The notes: generated from the letters alone by a model not told the origin. A DNA stretch of 64,000 bases from Luoshenia tenuis (GCF_014384745.1 NZ_JACRSO010000003.1:124001-188000); one strand, 5' to 3'. Counted from the first letter of the stretch, positions 42,389 through 50,859 are shown. Numbers and translations are program-made.

Positions 42389-42727
42389 ATGCGCGTGATA
42401 TTTCATGTGGATGAGGAGGAAAAATGGCCCCTAGCCCTGGGAAATGTAAAAAATATGGTAGCTTACTGCCGGCAAAATGCCAGCGCTTATGAGATCGAGG
42501 TCGTAGCCAACAGTCAGGCGGTCTTAACTTATCGCGAAAGCGGACATCTGGAAGCGGAAATGCAGGCGCTAAGCCAGCAGGGCGTAAAATTTGCCGCATG
42601 CCAAAATGCACTGCGGGCATTGGGCATCTCCCAAGAGGAGTTGAGCGGCTTTGTACACCCGGTGCCGGCAGGGGTCGTCGAGTTGGCGCAAAAACAGGCG
42701 CAGGGCTTCGCCTACATCAAGCCATAA
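42389..42727 (+). CDS. DsrE/DsrF-like small protein
   Basis: 112 residues with the DsrE-like alpha/beta fold pattern: RVIFHVDEEEKWPLALGNVKN start, IEVVANSQAVLTY, and VKFAACQNALRALGI where the Cys (about residue 76) is at the position of the conserved cysteine in YchN/DsrE proteins, then VPAGVVELAQKQAQGFAYIKP. Possible sulfur carrier or redox protein. Strong TGGAGGG site before the ATG; TATAAT at 42355-42360 upstream. Role uncertain. Confidence 0.8.
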   Translation: MRVIFHVDEEEKWPLALGNVKNMVAYCRQNASAYEIEVVANSQAVLTYRESGHLEAEMQALSQQGVKFAACQNALRALGISQEELSGFVHPVPAGVVELAQKQAQGFAYIKP

Positions 42728-42844
42728 AGGGTGCGCAGCCCGGGCGGAGCTAGGGGATATATCCATTTACAATAAAAACACCATTACGCTTTGCGGCATA
42801 AGATATATAGGATTCGTATATCTCACATGCAAAGGGGTGTTTTT

Positions 42845-43846
42845 ATGGGATTGACATTGATCAATCAAAACGTTAGTAAAAGTTATATTGGCTGTGACGA
42901 AATTTTTTCCGTCCAGCTGACCTTGGCCGCGGCGCCGAGCTTGCTGGAAAAACCCTGCGATATCGTTTTGGCGGTCAACACGTCAGACGGCATGGGCGGC
43001 GAGGCGCTGGGCGAGATCAAAGAGATGGCCGGGCGGCTGATCCGTTTGGTAGCTGCACAAACCCATGGCGGCCGGGCAGATCATATCGGCGCAGGAAACC
43101 GGATGGGGCTGATCAGCTTTAGCGACGAAGCTTATATTGAGGTTTGGCCCATCACCGCAGCGGTAGGACTGCGATGCAGATTGAATAAGCTGCGCGTAGG
43201 CGGAAAGGCTAATCACGCGGACGCGTTTATCAAGGCGCGGGCGCTTTTTAATATGCAATCCGCAAGCCGTAAAGTGTTGATCGTATGGACAGACGGCGTG
43301 CATACGGCGGGCGGGCCGTCCGCCAAGGCCGCCGACAAACTCAGAGAGATGGGCGTAGAAATCTATTGCGTAGGCGTTTCTGCCCGTAACGAGGTAAATA
43401 CCCGGGCGTTGAACGCCTGGGCCAGCGGGCCCGAAGGGGCGCACGTGTTTTTGCCGCATAAGAGCGCTCGGACGGCCTGGAAGAATCTAACGCATAGCCT
43501 TACCTGCGCGGGGGCGACAGATCTCGTGCTCCAGGAGCGGTTTGGCAGAGCGTTTCACATCGTCGGGACGCCCAAGGCCAGCAAAGGGCGCGCACGCAGG
43601 ATCGGGCAGCGGACCTTAAGATGGGATATCGACGCGCTGGGCGTAGACGGGGCGCAGGGCGCTACGCTGCACTTTTTACTGCGGCATACCGGCGGGGGAG
43701 AAGGGCTAAAGCCTATTGCCCATAGCGCCGTGTACGCGGATAAACAGCAAAATGACGTTCAGATCCCTATACCGAAGGTGCAGATCCAATGCGGAGCGGG
43801 CTTTGGCTCTCTGGCGGGGGAGGATTGGGAGGATGGACAGCCGTGA
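42845..43846 (+). CDS. von Willebrand factor A domain protein
   Basis: 333 residues, cytoplasmic by sequence. A short N-terminal beta region, then a vWA domain (about 36-220) with MIDAS-like elements: VNTSDGMGG in place of DxSxS (first Asp is Asn), a later Thr region and TDGVHTAGG. The C-terminal part is beta-rich (a Duf11/transthyretin-like repeat is possible). Function unknown. ATG 42845 has AAAGGGG; an inverted repeat AGATATA / TATATCT (42801-42807, 42817-42823) precedes it. Confidence 0.8.
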   Translation: MGLTLINQNVSKSYIGCDEIFSVQLTLAAAPSLLEKPCDIVLAVNTSDGMGGEALGEIKEMAGRLIRLVAAQTHGGRADHIGAGNRMGLISFSDEAYIEVWPITAAVGLRCRLNKLRVGGKANHADAFIKARALFNMQSASRKVLIVWTDGVHTAGGPSAKAADKLREMGVEIYCVGVSARNEVNTRALNAWASGPEGAHVFLPHKSARTAWKNLTHSLTCAGATDLVLQERFGRAFHIVGTPKASKGRARRIGQRTLRWDIDALGVDGAQGATLHFLLRHTGGGEGLKPIAHSAVYADKQQNDVQIPIPKVQIQCGAGFGSLAGEDWEDGQP

Positions 43847-43900
43847 TTCCAGCGGTACACTGGGATGGCAATTAAACATTGCGGCACACAATAAAGCAAG

Positions 43901-43932
43901 GACGGGCAGGGGATTATCCCCTGCCCGTCTTT
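43901..43932. terminator. Convergent terminator hairpin
   Basis: Perfect 13-bp stem GACGGGCAGGGGA / TCCCCTGCCCGTC (43901-43913, 43917-43929), TTA loop, short T-run; separates the vWA gene from the minus-strand lipoprotein gene. Confidence 0.75.
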
Positions 43933-43942
43933 CCGAATGACT

Positions 43943-45850
43943 TTAGTTTCGCGGCGCGCCGTTGCCCCCGCGGGGCATTTGCCCATCGCCGCCCGGCATG
44001 CGCCCATTGCCGGTTCCGCCCATATTGCCGCCCATGCCGCCGGTGGTCACCCCGCTTTCATTGAGATAGGTGATGCCCTCGGCGGCGGTAAAGCTGACCG
44101 TATTATCGCCGCAGGTAAGCGCATATTCGCTGTCCGCTGCCAGGCTGGGCAGGGAAAGGATGACGTTGCGGAAGGCTTTTCCGGGCGTAAAGGATGCCAG
44201 CGTATTGCCCTCTTTATCCGTCAGAACGATCGGCGTACCGGCCGCCTGCTGGGCCGTGCAGGTCATGGAGAGAATGTTTTGGCTGTCCTGCTGTGTGGGC
44301 GTTTGCACCATGCCGGCGCTGCCTGCGGCGATGAGGAGCCCGCCGGTGACTTCAAAGCTGCCGTCAAAATCCAGCGCGCCGTTGCCGTCGTTCACCGGTC
44401 CGCTGATCAGCAGGGTACCGCCGCTCATTGTGATGGACCCATTGGAATCCAACCCGTCGCCGGAGGCATCCACGTAGATCGTGCCGCCGCTGATGGTGAT
44501 GGTGCAGTTGCTGTTTCCGCCGGAACCGGGCGCCGCCATGCCTTGGCTTGCCGTCTCGCTCCCATCGCTGGCGTTGATCCCGTCATCGCTGGCGACAAGG
44601 GCGATCTCACCGCCGGAAATATCAATGCTCGTGCCCTCTAGCCCCTCGTAACAGGCGGATATATCCAGCGTGCCGCCGGAAACGGACAGCGCCCCATCGG
44701 CGTGCAGGGCGTCATCCCCCGTAGCCAGGTTAAACGTGCCGCCGGATACCGTAAGGGCGCCATTGCTGTGCAGCGCGTCGTCCAGCGTATCAAGGTCAAA
44801 CGTGCCATCGGTGATGGAAAGCAGGCCACCGGCTTTAAGGCCCTTGGCGCTGGTCTCATCCTCCTGCGCGGTTTGCTCCGCGCTGGGGAAGCCGCCGCCG
44901 CGTACCATCTCATTGCCATCTGTGTGCGCCGCCGCGTTGGCGCTGCCCCCGGCGGTGACGATGCGCAGATCACCCCCGCTGATGAACAAGCCCGCGTACG
45001 CCTGGATGCCGTCGCCCTGGGCGGCAATATCCAGCGTTCCGCCAAGAATCACGATGGAACCTTTGGCGGCGTCCGTATCGTTGGTGGATTTCAGCCCGTC
45101 GTCCTGCGCGCGCAGGGTAACCGTTCCGTCCTGAACCACCAGCAGATCCCGCCCCAATATGGCATCATCCGCCGCGTCGATGGTGATCTGTCCTTCCATG
45201 ATCTTGAGCGTATCTTTGCTGGCGATGCCGTTGTTATACTGGGCTTCGACGGTCAAGCTGCCCGTGCCGTTTATGGTCAGGTCGTCTTTACAAAACAGGG
45301 TGGCGTTGGGCTCGTCGCTTTCTGCATCAGGGAAGACGTAATCGCTCCCGTCGCTTAAGGTATTCTCCGTACCGGGCGCCAGGCTGACCACGGTCTTGCC
45401 GGCCTGCTTGGCATAAAGGGGCGAGGAGGTGGAGCAGTGCATGCTTACGCCGTTGAGGATCAAGCGCACCACATCGTCCTTTCCGGCGTCTACGATCAGC
45501 TGCCCCTCGGCCAGCGTGCCGGTCAGCACATAGGTGCCGGGGGAGGTGATGGTGACGCAATTACCGCTGACGCTGGCCCCCGCCCCGGAAACCGATGCGG
45601 CTGTGCCGGAAAATGCGATGGCGGTGGCGTTGCCCTCATCCCAGGCGGTATAGCTGTCATCCGCATCAAAGGTCACCTGGGGCTGGGTAACGGATACTGC
45701 GCCCTGTTCGGTGCCGGAAGCGCTCTGCTGCGCGGCGGATGCGGAGGGAGCAGCTGTTTGGGTATTTTGTCCGCTGGCGCATCCGGGCAGCAGTGCAGAA
45801 CTCAACAGCAATGCAATACAGGTATAAATAACTTTATTCTTTCGGCTCAC
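43943..45850 (-). CDS. Carbohydrate-binding beta-helix lipoprotein (Cthe_2159-like)
   Basis: Surface lipoprotein, 635 residues. Lipobox LLPGC (Cys about 24), Ser/Ala/Gln linker, then a long right-handed beta-helix of repeating turns such as LTVSGGTFNLATGDDALHAD and GGTLDISACYEGLEG, with recurrent D(D/G)(A/G)(I/L) calcium-type loops, matching the PF14262 family (Cthe_2159 binds acidic polysaccharides and calcium). The C-terminus is Gly/Met-rich (GGMGGNMGGTGNGRMPGG). It is third in an operon with the VTC polymerase and DUF4956 genes, 27 bases after the latter. Confidence 0.87.
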   Translation of the reverse strand: MSRKNKVIYTCIALLLSSALLPGCASGQNTQTAAPSASAAQQSASGTEQGAVSVTQPQVTFDADDSYTAWDEGNATAIAFSGTAASVSGAGASVSGNCVTITSPGTYVLTGTLAEGQLIVDAGKDDVVRLILNGVSMHCSTSSPLYAKQAGKTVVSLAPGTENTLSDGSDYVFPDAESDEPNATLFCKDDLTINGTGSLTVEAQYNNGIASKDTLKIMEGQITIDAADDAILGRDLLVVQDGTVTLRAQDDGLKSTNDTDAAKGSIVILGGTLDIAAQGDGIQAYAGLFISGGDLRIVTAGGSANAAAHTDGNEMVRGGGFPSAEQTAQEDETSAKGLKAGGLLSITDGTFDLDTLDDALHSNGALTVSGGTFNLATGDDALHADGALSVSGGTLDISACYEGLEGTSIDISGGEIALVASDDGINASDGSETASQGMAAPGSGGNSNCTITISGGTIYVDASGDGLDSNGSITMSGGTLLISGPVNDGNGALDFDGSFEVTGGLLIAAGSAGMVQTPTQQDSQNILSMTCTAQQAAGTPIVLTDKEGNTLASFTPGKAFRNVILSLPSLAADSEYALTCGDNTVSFTAAEGITYLNESGVTTGGMGGNMGGTGNGRMPGGDGQMPRGGNGAPRN

Positions 45851-45877
45851 GGTGGGCCTCCTTTCTGTGGGGAGGGG

Positions 45878-46549
45878 TTAAAGCTCTTCGCGGCTGCTAC
45901 CAGAATGGTTGCATACGATGGTCAGGTTGCCGTTGCGGCAGCGCAGCGCATCGATCAGCGCTTTTTCCTGTGCCGGATCCTTGAGCGTAATATGATAGTA
46001 CAGGTCAAACATACTGCCAAGGTTGGTGGTTTTGATCTTATGCAGCTGGTGTGTGCGGGTATACTGGGCAAAGATATCCTCAAATACCGCAGTATAATCC
46101 AGGTCTTCGGGAATCAGCACGCGCAGCTCCCGCGCGCTGCGGGTCTCGCCAAAAGGCGTGCGGGAAAGAAGAAACAGCACTACGCTGACCAGCACGGTGA
46201 TCAGCCCCGCAAAGGTAACGTAACCCATACCGGTGGCCAGGCCCACGGCCATAGCGAATACGATGCTGGTGATCTCCTTGGAGCTGCCGGGAACCGAGCG
46301 GAACCGCACCAGGCTAAAGGCGCCAAGCACCGCTACACTGGTGCCCAAGTTGCCGTTGACCATCATGATGATGACGCCGATCAGGGCAGGCAGCAAAACC
46401 AGCGAGATGACAAAGCTTTTAGTGTAGGTGCTGTGGATCATATAGACCAGGGCGATGATCAACCCGCAGACCAGCGCCGCCCCGGTGCAGATCAGCGCAT
46501 TGGTTATGGACAGGGTCTCCGTACTGGCCGTCAGAATACTTGAGAACAT
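45878..46549 (-). CDS. DUF4956 membrane protein
   Basis: 223 residues: four to five N-terminal membrane helices, with the conserved LGAFSLVRFRSVPGSSKE loop (about 75-92), then a soluble C-terminal domain with YYHITLKD. DUF4956 proteins commonly neighbour VTC polyphosphate polymerases and CotH or beta-helix proteins in Firmicutes, as here. The ATG at 46549 has AAAGGAG 10 bases upstream, inside the end of the polymerase frame. Function unknown; a transport or membrane anchor role for the polymerase is inference. Confidence 0.9.
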   Translation of the reverse strand: MFSSILTASTETLSITNALICTGAALVCGLIIALVYMIHSTYTKSFVISLVLLPALIGVIIMMVNGNLGTSVAVLGAFSLVRFRSVPGSSKEITSIVFAMAVGLATGMGYVTFAGLITVLVSVVLFLLSRTPFGETRSARELRVLIPEDLDYTAVFEDIFAQYTRTHQLHKIKTTNLGSMFDLYYHITLKDPAQEKALIDALRCRNGNLTIVCNHSGSSREEL

Positions 46550-47258
46550 GGTTCAAACACTCCTTTTGTAAAGCGAACTTTTCGCTTTTATAAACATTGC
46601 CGTATTTTGAAAAGGATACGGGATAGATCTTAAGCGCGTTTAGTGCCTGGGTCAGCCACAGCGGCAGGGCCGTGGGGGTTTTGATCTCCAGCAGGTAGGC
46701 CTCCTGCTCCAGCAAGGGCCGCCCCTGGCTGCCCAGAGCTAAGTCCAGCTTTTGTCGCCGGCTGCGGATGTGGGTATCCACCGTCAGCCGCAGGCTCTGG
46801 TCTTCGCGGCCGTGGTAGGCCAACCGGTCATAAGCGAGAAAGAGCCTGGGCACAGGGTGGTAAAAATCCAAGAAGTAGAGGATCTCCCGCAGGATCTGGT
46901 TGGGCGCTTCAGGCCGCTCGCCAGCCAGCAGGGCGCGGGCCTGAGATAGCGGCATACAGGCACGGCGCTTGTAGACGATACCCTTCCATTTTTTCTTAAG
47001 CTCTAAAAAAACGGTATCCGTTTCCTTTGGCGTGCCATAGCTGCGCAGCCGCAGTTTTTCCTTATAGGGCGGCTTGTCGATCGACCGGCGGATCAGCTCG
47101 TCATGCGCGGTATCGAAATAAATGTTGCAGATGGTATACGCCCCATAAGCGTCCGCCTCCAACTCCGGGGTAATTCGCTGCATCAGCGCCTGGTATTGCT
47201 GAGGATTAAGCAGGTATTTTTTTTCCGCGCGGCGGAATACATTGGGGCTGGCGGCCAT
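46419..47258 (-). CDS. VTC-domain polyphosphate polymerase
   Basis: Triphosphate-tunnel enzyme that probably makes polyphosphate from ATP at the membrane. 279 residues with the tunnel-lining charged motifs: RRAEKKYLL, KEKLRLRSYG, VFLELKKKWKG, VYKRRACMPLS, RLAYHGRE, YLLEIKTP. ATG 47258 with AAAGGAG at 8 bases. The frame runs 131 bases into the DUF4956 gene in another frame, giving an Arg/Gly/His-rich tail (after about residue 235) unlike the family; either a natural long overlap or loss of the original stop by a frameshift. Confidence 0.88.
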   Translation of the reverse strand: MAASPNVFRRAEKKYLLNPQQYQALMQRITPELEADAYGAYTICNIYFDTAHDELIRRSIDKPPYKEKLRLRSYGTPKETDTVFLELKKKWKGIVYKRRACMPLSQARALLAGERPEAPNQILREILYFLDFYHPVPRLFLAYDRLAYHGREDQSLRLTVDTHIRSRRQKLDLALGSQGRPLLEQEAYLLEIKTPTALPLWLTQALNALKIYPVSFSKYGNVYKSEKFALQKECLNHVLKYSDGQYGDPVHNQCADLHRGGAGLRVDHRPGLYDPQHLH

Positions 47259-47371
47259 CTGCACCACTCCTTTCATTTTGACGTTATCATCATAAAAGGC
47301 GGCGATGAATCGGTTGTTTCGAATTTGTAAATAAACGGTGAATCCGAAATTTACATGCGGCAAACCGGCGG

Positions 47372-47400
47372 TTGTTCCGTTTCTATCCATCTGTTAGAAT
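47372..47400 (+). promoter_or_regulatory. Promoter of the orphan ABC ATPase gene
   Basis: TTGTTC (47372-47377), 17-base spacer, TAGAAT (47395-47400). Upstream an inverted pair TGTAAAT / ATTTACA (47326-47332, 47349-47355) lies between the divergent genes. Confidence 0.55.
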
Positions 47401-47428
47401 AAAGGTAGGGTTACAAAGGAGAATAAAC

Positions 47429-48133
47429 ATGCAAGATTTTATCGTTTTTAAGGATGTTAAAAAGGTCTACCAAATGGGCGAGGTGGCGCTGGAGGCGCTC
47501 TCCGGCGTCAATTTCAGCATTGCCAAGGGCGAGTTCGTGATCATTGCCGGGGCCAGCGGCGCGGGCAAGAGCACCATTTTGAATATACTGGGCGGGATGG
47601 ACAGTGCGACCAGCGGCACGGTCACGGTGGATGGCGCGCAGATCAGTGCCTTTAACCGCAAGGAGCTGATCACCTACCGGCGTTATGATGTAGGCTTTGT
47701 CTTCCAATTTTATAACCTGGTGCAAAACCTCACGGCCCGGGAGAACGTGGAGCTGGCCACCCAGGTCAGCCGGCAGCCGTTGGATCTGGACGAAGTGATC
47801 CAGAATGTGGGGCTGGCGGAGCGCAAGGATAACTTTCCCTCCCAGCTATCCGGCGGGGAGCAGCAGCGTGTGGCCATCGCTCGGGCTCTGGCAAAGAACC
47901 CCAAGCTGCTGCTATGCGATGAACCCACTGGCGCGCTGGATTACGCCACGGGCAAGGCTATTCTCAAACTTTTGCAGGATACCTGCCGCGCTACGGGGAT
48001 GACGGTGGTGATCATCACCCATAACCTGGCGTTGACCGCTATTGGCGATAAAGTGATCCGCATTAAGAGCGGCAAAGTGGACCGGGTGGAGGTAAACTCG
48101 TACCCTCTGGACGTGGAAAAGGTCGAGTGGTAG
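47429..48133 (+). CDS. ABC transporter ATP-binding protein without adjacent permease
   Basis: 234 residues of the LolD/MacB/SalX group: Walker A GASGAGKST (about 39-47), Q-loop FVFQFYNLVQNLTARENVE, signature LSGGEQQR, Walker B LLLCDEPTGALD, H-loop IITHN, and the tail RIKSGKVDRVEVNSYP typical for ATPases paired with FtsX-like permeases. ATG 47429 with AAAGGAG. It is followed at once by a hairpin and a convergent MFS gene, so the usual permease is missing here. Confidence 0.92.
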   Translation: MQDFIVFKDVKKVYQMGEVALEALSGVNFSIAKGEFVIIAGASGAGKSTILNILGGMDSATSGTVTVDGAQISAFNRKELITYRRYDVGFVFQFYNLVQNLTARENVELATQVSRQPLDLDEVIQNVGLAERKDNFPSQLSGGEQQRVAIARALAKNPKLLLCDEPTGALDYATGKAILKLLQDTCRATGMTVVIITHNLALTAIGDKVIRIKSGKVDRVEVNSYPLDVEKVEW

Positions 48134-48151
48134 GCCGATAAATAGATGAAT

Positions 48152-48186
48152 AAGGGCAGGTGATGGTATTTCACCTGCCCTTTATT
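48152..48186. terminator. Hairpin between convergent genes
   Basis: AAGGGCAGGTGA / TCACCTGCCCTT (48152-48163, 48171-48182), short T-runs on both strands. Confidence 0.7.
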
Positions 48187-48257
48187 TGAATAAGCGCGAA
48201 CTTTATCATTTTGCAAGTAAGGCCGGCCAAGAGAAAACTGCCTGGCGCCGGTGACCT

Positions 48258-49508
48258 TCAGGTGCGGCGCTTTACGCGCATCAGCGCCAACCCGCCCAAC
48301 ATCAGCAAAGGGAATATCGCAGCGGCAAACAGGCCGCATTTCAGCCCCAACTGTTCGCCCGCCACCCCCAGGGTTTGCCCCAGCGCCATCAGCCTTGGCG
48401 CGGCCTGCGCCGTATCGGAGATCAGCCCGGCCAGCCATGGCCCAAGGGCACACCCCAAATCGCCCATCAGCGCCAGCACGCCGAACATGGCGGTACCCCC
48501 GGCGGGATAGCGCTCTGCCGTGAGGCTGAGCATCCCCGGCCACATCAGGCTGATGGAGAGCCCGCAAAGCGCGCAGGAGAGCAGGGAAAGCACGGGCCAG
48601 GGCGAAAATACGGTGACCAGATAACAGGCCACGCACAGCAGTGCGCTGCACATCAATACGCGCCGCAGGCGCAGCTTATGGCCCCAAATGCCATAAAATA
48701 CCCGGCCCAGCCCCATTAATATGGCAAACAGGCAGGGCCCCAACAGGTCCCCCATCACCTTGGGCACGCCCAGCCCCTTCTCTGCAAACAGGGAGGACCA
48801 CTGGGACATAGCCAGCTCCGAAGCGCCCGCGCACAGCATTAGCAGCATGGCGATCACAAAGATGCGGCTGGTAAACAGGCGGCGCAGCGGCGTTTTTTCC
48901 TCCGCTGAAACCATGGGCGCCAGCGGAACGCGCAAAAATAAGAACAGATTATACAGCGGGATCAGCGCCCAGAGCAGGGGCAAAAGCGGCCACATCCCAT
49001 CCCCCATAAAGTGCAACGCCAGCGTGCTGATCAGCACCACGGCCACCTGACCCCAGCAGTAAAAAGAGTGCAGCAGGCTCATGGCGGGGGCTTTGGCGTC
49101 CCCGGGCAGGGCGTTGACGATGGGACTGATCAATACCTCGATCAATCCGCCGCCAAAGGCGTAGATCACCACGGCCAGCATCAATCCGGCATAAGGCGAG
49201 GGCAGCAGATTGGGCAGCACGGCCAAAAGGATCAACCCCAGCGCGCTGCACGCCTGGGCCAGCACCACCGCAAACCGGTAACCCACCTTATCCACGAATT
49301 TGATGGCGAAAAGATCGGTCAGAAGCTGTACGCCGAAATTCAGCAGGATCAGCTGGCCGATCAGCGTCAGCGAGATGGCAAAGCGGGTTTGAAAGATCAC
49401 AAACAGCAGCGGGGCCAGGTTGTTGATGATCGCCTGGGTGATATAGCCCCAATAGCAGGCGTGCAGGGTATCGCGGTAGGTCTTTTGCCGCAAGGTAATC
49501 GCCTCCAT
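48258..49508 (-). CDS. MFS transporter
   Basis: 416 residues, twelve predicted membrane helices. The first half has ACYWGYITQAIINNLAPLLF and the loop KFVDKVGYR between helices 2 and 3 (MFS motif A position), the second WGHKLRLRRVLM. Overall closest in feel to the FHS/sugar-type MFS proteins, but I cannot name a substrate. Weak ribosome site before ATG 49508. Monocistronic. Confidence 0.88.
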   Translation of the reverse strand: MEAITLRQKTYRDTLHACYWGYITQAIINNLAPLLFVIFQTRFAISLTLIGQLILLNFGVQLLTDLFAIKFVDKVGYRFAVVLAQACSALGLILLAVLPNLLPSPYAGLMLAVVIYAFGGGLIEVLISPIVNALPGDAKAPAMSLLHSFYCWGQVAVVLISTLALHFMGDGMWPLLPLLWALIPLYNLFLFLRVPLAPMVSAEEKTPLRRLFTSRIFVIAMLLMLCAGASELAMSQWSSLFAEKGLGVPKVMGDLLGPCLFAILMGLGRVFYGIWGHKLRLRRVLMCSALLCVACYLVTVFSPWPVLSLLSCALCGLSISLMWPGMLSLTAERYPAGGTAMFGVLALMGDLGCALGPWLAGLISDTAQAAPRLMALGQTLGVAGEQLGLKCGLFAAAIFPLLMLGGLALMRVKRRT

Positions 49509-49562
49509 TTTAAAGGATAACGCCTTTATTATAAAGGGCGGGTTAACTTCGCGTCAATGGAT

Positions 49563-49599
49563 CAAAAAAAGACCGGCCCTTTTAGAGGCCGGCCTTTTT
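49563..49599. terminator. Bidirectional terminator
   Basis: AGACCGGCC / GGCCGGCCT (49570-49578, 49587-49595; one mismatch), A-run left and T-run right. It mainly serves the minus-strand RpiB-like gene. Confidence 0.8.
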
Positions 49600-49609
49600 C
49601 GCAAACCGT

Positions 49610-50263
49610 TTACGCCTTGGCGTTATTATATTTTTCGGTAAGGATGGCCTTGAGCTGCGCATCCTCCAAGGTATCCACATCCAAGATCTCCCACACGCCC
49701 GGGAAGGTCAGCGTACGGGCGAGCACGCCCTGATCCATGCTGTTCAAGATATCTTTAAAGGGCAGGTGCGTCTGCGCGCTCATCTCCTTGAGCAGCTCAC
49801 GGCTCTTGGCCTGCGCCTCTACGCGGGATTCGGGATAGCCCGCACCGCTGCCCGCGGTAAACAGTTTTTCAAAGATGAACTGCAGGTTGACGTCTCCAGC
49901 CCAGCCGTAGCCCTTGTTCAGCGGCAGGGAGATACAGTTGCCGCCGTTGATGCGCGCAAAGAGGAACGCATCCGTCGGCTCGGTGATCAGGCCGCAAAAC
50001 ACACCCGGATATTGCAGCGCCACGTTGACAAAGCCCTGGCCCGTGCCGCAGCTGCCCACGATAAAGTCCGCCCGGCCGGTGTTGAGCAGCAGCGCCGCCA
50101 AAAAGCCGGTCTCGATATAGCTCAGCTCCGGATCCCCGCCCTGCTGTTTCATGCCGGCGTTGATGATCGTATGCCCCTGGCCCGCCAATGCGGTCTCCAA
50201 AGCTTTCATGACATCGGGATTGCGATGGCCCGCGCTGGTTTCATTTACGACTGCGATTTTCAT
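49610..50263 (-). CDS. RpiB/LacA/LacB-family sugar-phosphate isomerase
   Basis: Probable aldose-ketose phosphate isomerase. 217 residues; the RpiB core (about 150) has KIAVVNETSAGHRNPDV at the substrate-binding N-terminus and GSCGTGQGFVNVALQ, corresponding to the anion-binding GTGIG loop, and NGGNCISLPL. The last 65 residues form an extension absent from RpiB proper. ATG 50263 is 6 bases after AAGGTG. Substrate unknown. Confidence 0.87.
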   Translation of the reverse strand: MKIAVVNETSAGHRNPDVMKALETALAGQGHTIINAGMKQQGGDPELSYIETGFLAALLLNTGRADFIVGSCGTGQGFVNVALQYPGVFCGLITEPTDAFLFARINGGNCISLPLNKGYGWAGDVNLQFIFEKLFTAGSGAGYPESRVEAQAKSRELLKEMSAQTHLPFKDILNSMDQGVLARTLTFPGVWEILDVDTLEDAQLKAILTEKYNNAKA

Positions 50264-50318
50264 ATTCATCACCTTAATCCAAATTTCTTTCGGCAAGCAA
50301 GCTGGCCGATTTATCTAT

Positions 50319-50347
50319 AGTATAACACCAGATGCGCCTATTGTCTT
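50319..50347 (-). promoter_or_regulatory. Promoter of the RpiB-like gene
   Basis: Minus-strand AAGACA (50342-50347), 17-base spacer, TATACT (50319-50324). Confidence 0.5.
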
Positions 50348-50366
50348 GCGTATTTTAACAGGATAT

Positions 50367-50394
50367 GAAAAACGCGCCGCTGCGATGCGGCGCG
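50367..50394 (-). terminator. Terminator of the Rrf2 gene
   Basis: CGCGCCGC / GCGGCGCG (50373-50380, 50387-50394); the A-run at 50368-50372 reads as a T-tract on the minus strand. Confidence 0.8.
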
Positions 50395-50424
50395 CGTCAG
50401 GCTAGCCCTTTGTTATCGTGCGCG

Positions 50425-50859
50425 CTAGAGTACGGATTGCGCGTCTTTTTGCAGCTGTATCTGCATCAAATCCGCCAGGGTGATCCGGTCGATTACGCTG
50501 GAGATCGCCTCGTCCAGCTGCTTCCATACCTCCAGGGTCGCGCACTGGTCGCGGCGGGCGCAAGGGTTATCCAGCCCCTCCAGGCAGGCCACCGGCGCCA
50601 GGCTTCCTTCGGTCAGGCGCAGGATAGACCCCACTGTATAGGTCTTGGGGTCGGCAGATAGCCGGTAGCCGCCCTGCGGGCCGCGGGTGCTGCGTACAAA
50701 GCCGGCCCGGACCAGCATGGTGATGATTTGCTCGAGATATTTATCGGAAATTTGCTGACGGGAGGCGATGCTGCGCAGCGAGATATTGCTGCCGTCGTTG
50801 TGCAGCGCCAGGTCCAGCATCATTCGCAGGGCATAGCGGCCCTTGGTCGAAATTTTCAT
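50425..50859 (-). CDS. Rrf2-family transcriptional regulator (IscR-like)
   Basis: 144 residues: winged helix with STKGRYALRMMLDLA, ISLRSIASRQQISDKYLEQI and the wing STRGPQGGYRLSADP, followed by three cysteines CLEGLDNPCARRDQC (spacing C-x7-C-x5-C) that could hold a 2Fe-2S cluster as in IscR (C-x5-C-x5-C). It may sense Fe-S status, cysteine or redox. No isc/suf or cysteine genes are adjacent; the DUF606 transporter is the upstream gene. ATG 50859 follows AAGGTGA. Confidence 0.93.
   Translation of the reverse strand: MKISTKGRYALRMMLDLALHNDGSNISLRSIASRQQISDKYLEQIITMLVRAGFVRSTRGPQGGYRLSADPKTYTVGSILRLTEGSLAPVACLEGLDNPCARRDQCATLEVWKQLDEAISSVIDRITLADLMQIQLQKDAQSVL

Noticed and set aside
42801..42823. 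AGATATA / TATATCT inverted repeat before the vWA gene as an operator
   Set aside because: Short and AT-only, with no convincing promoter around it; recorded in the gene entry but not claimed as a site.
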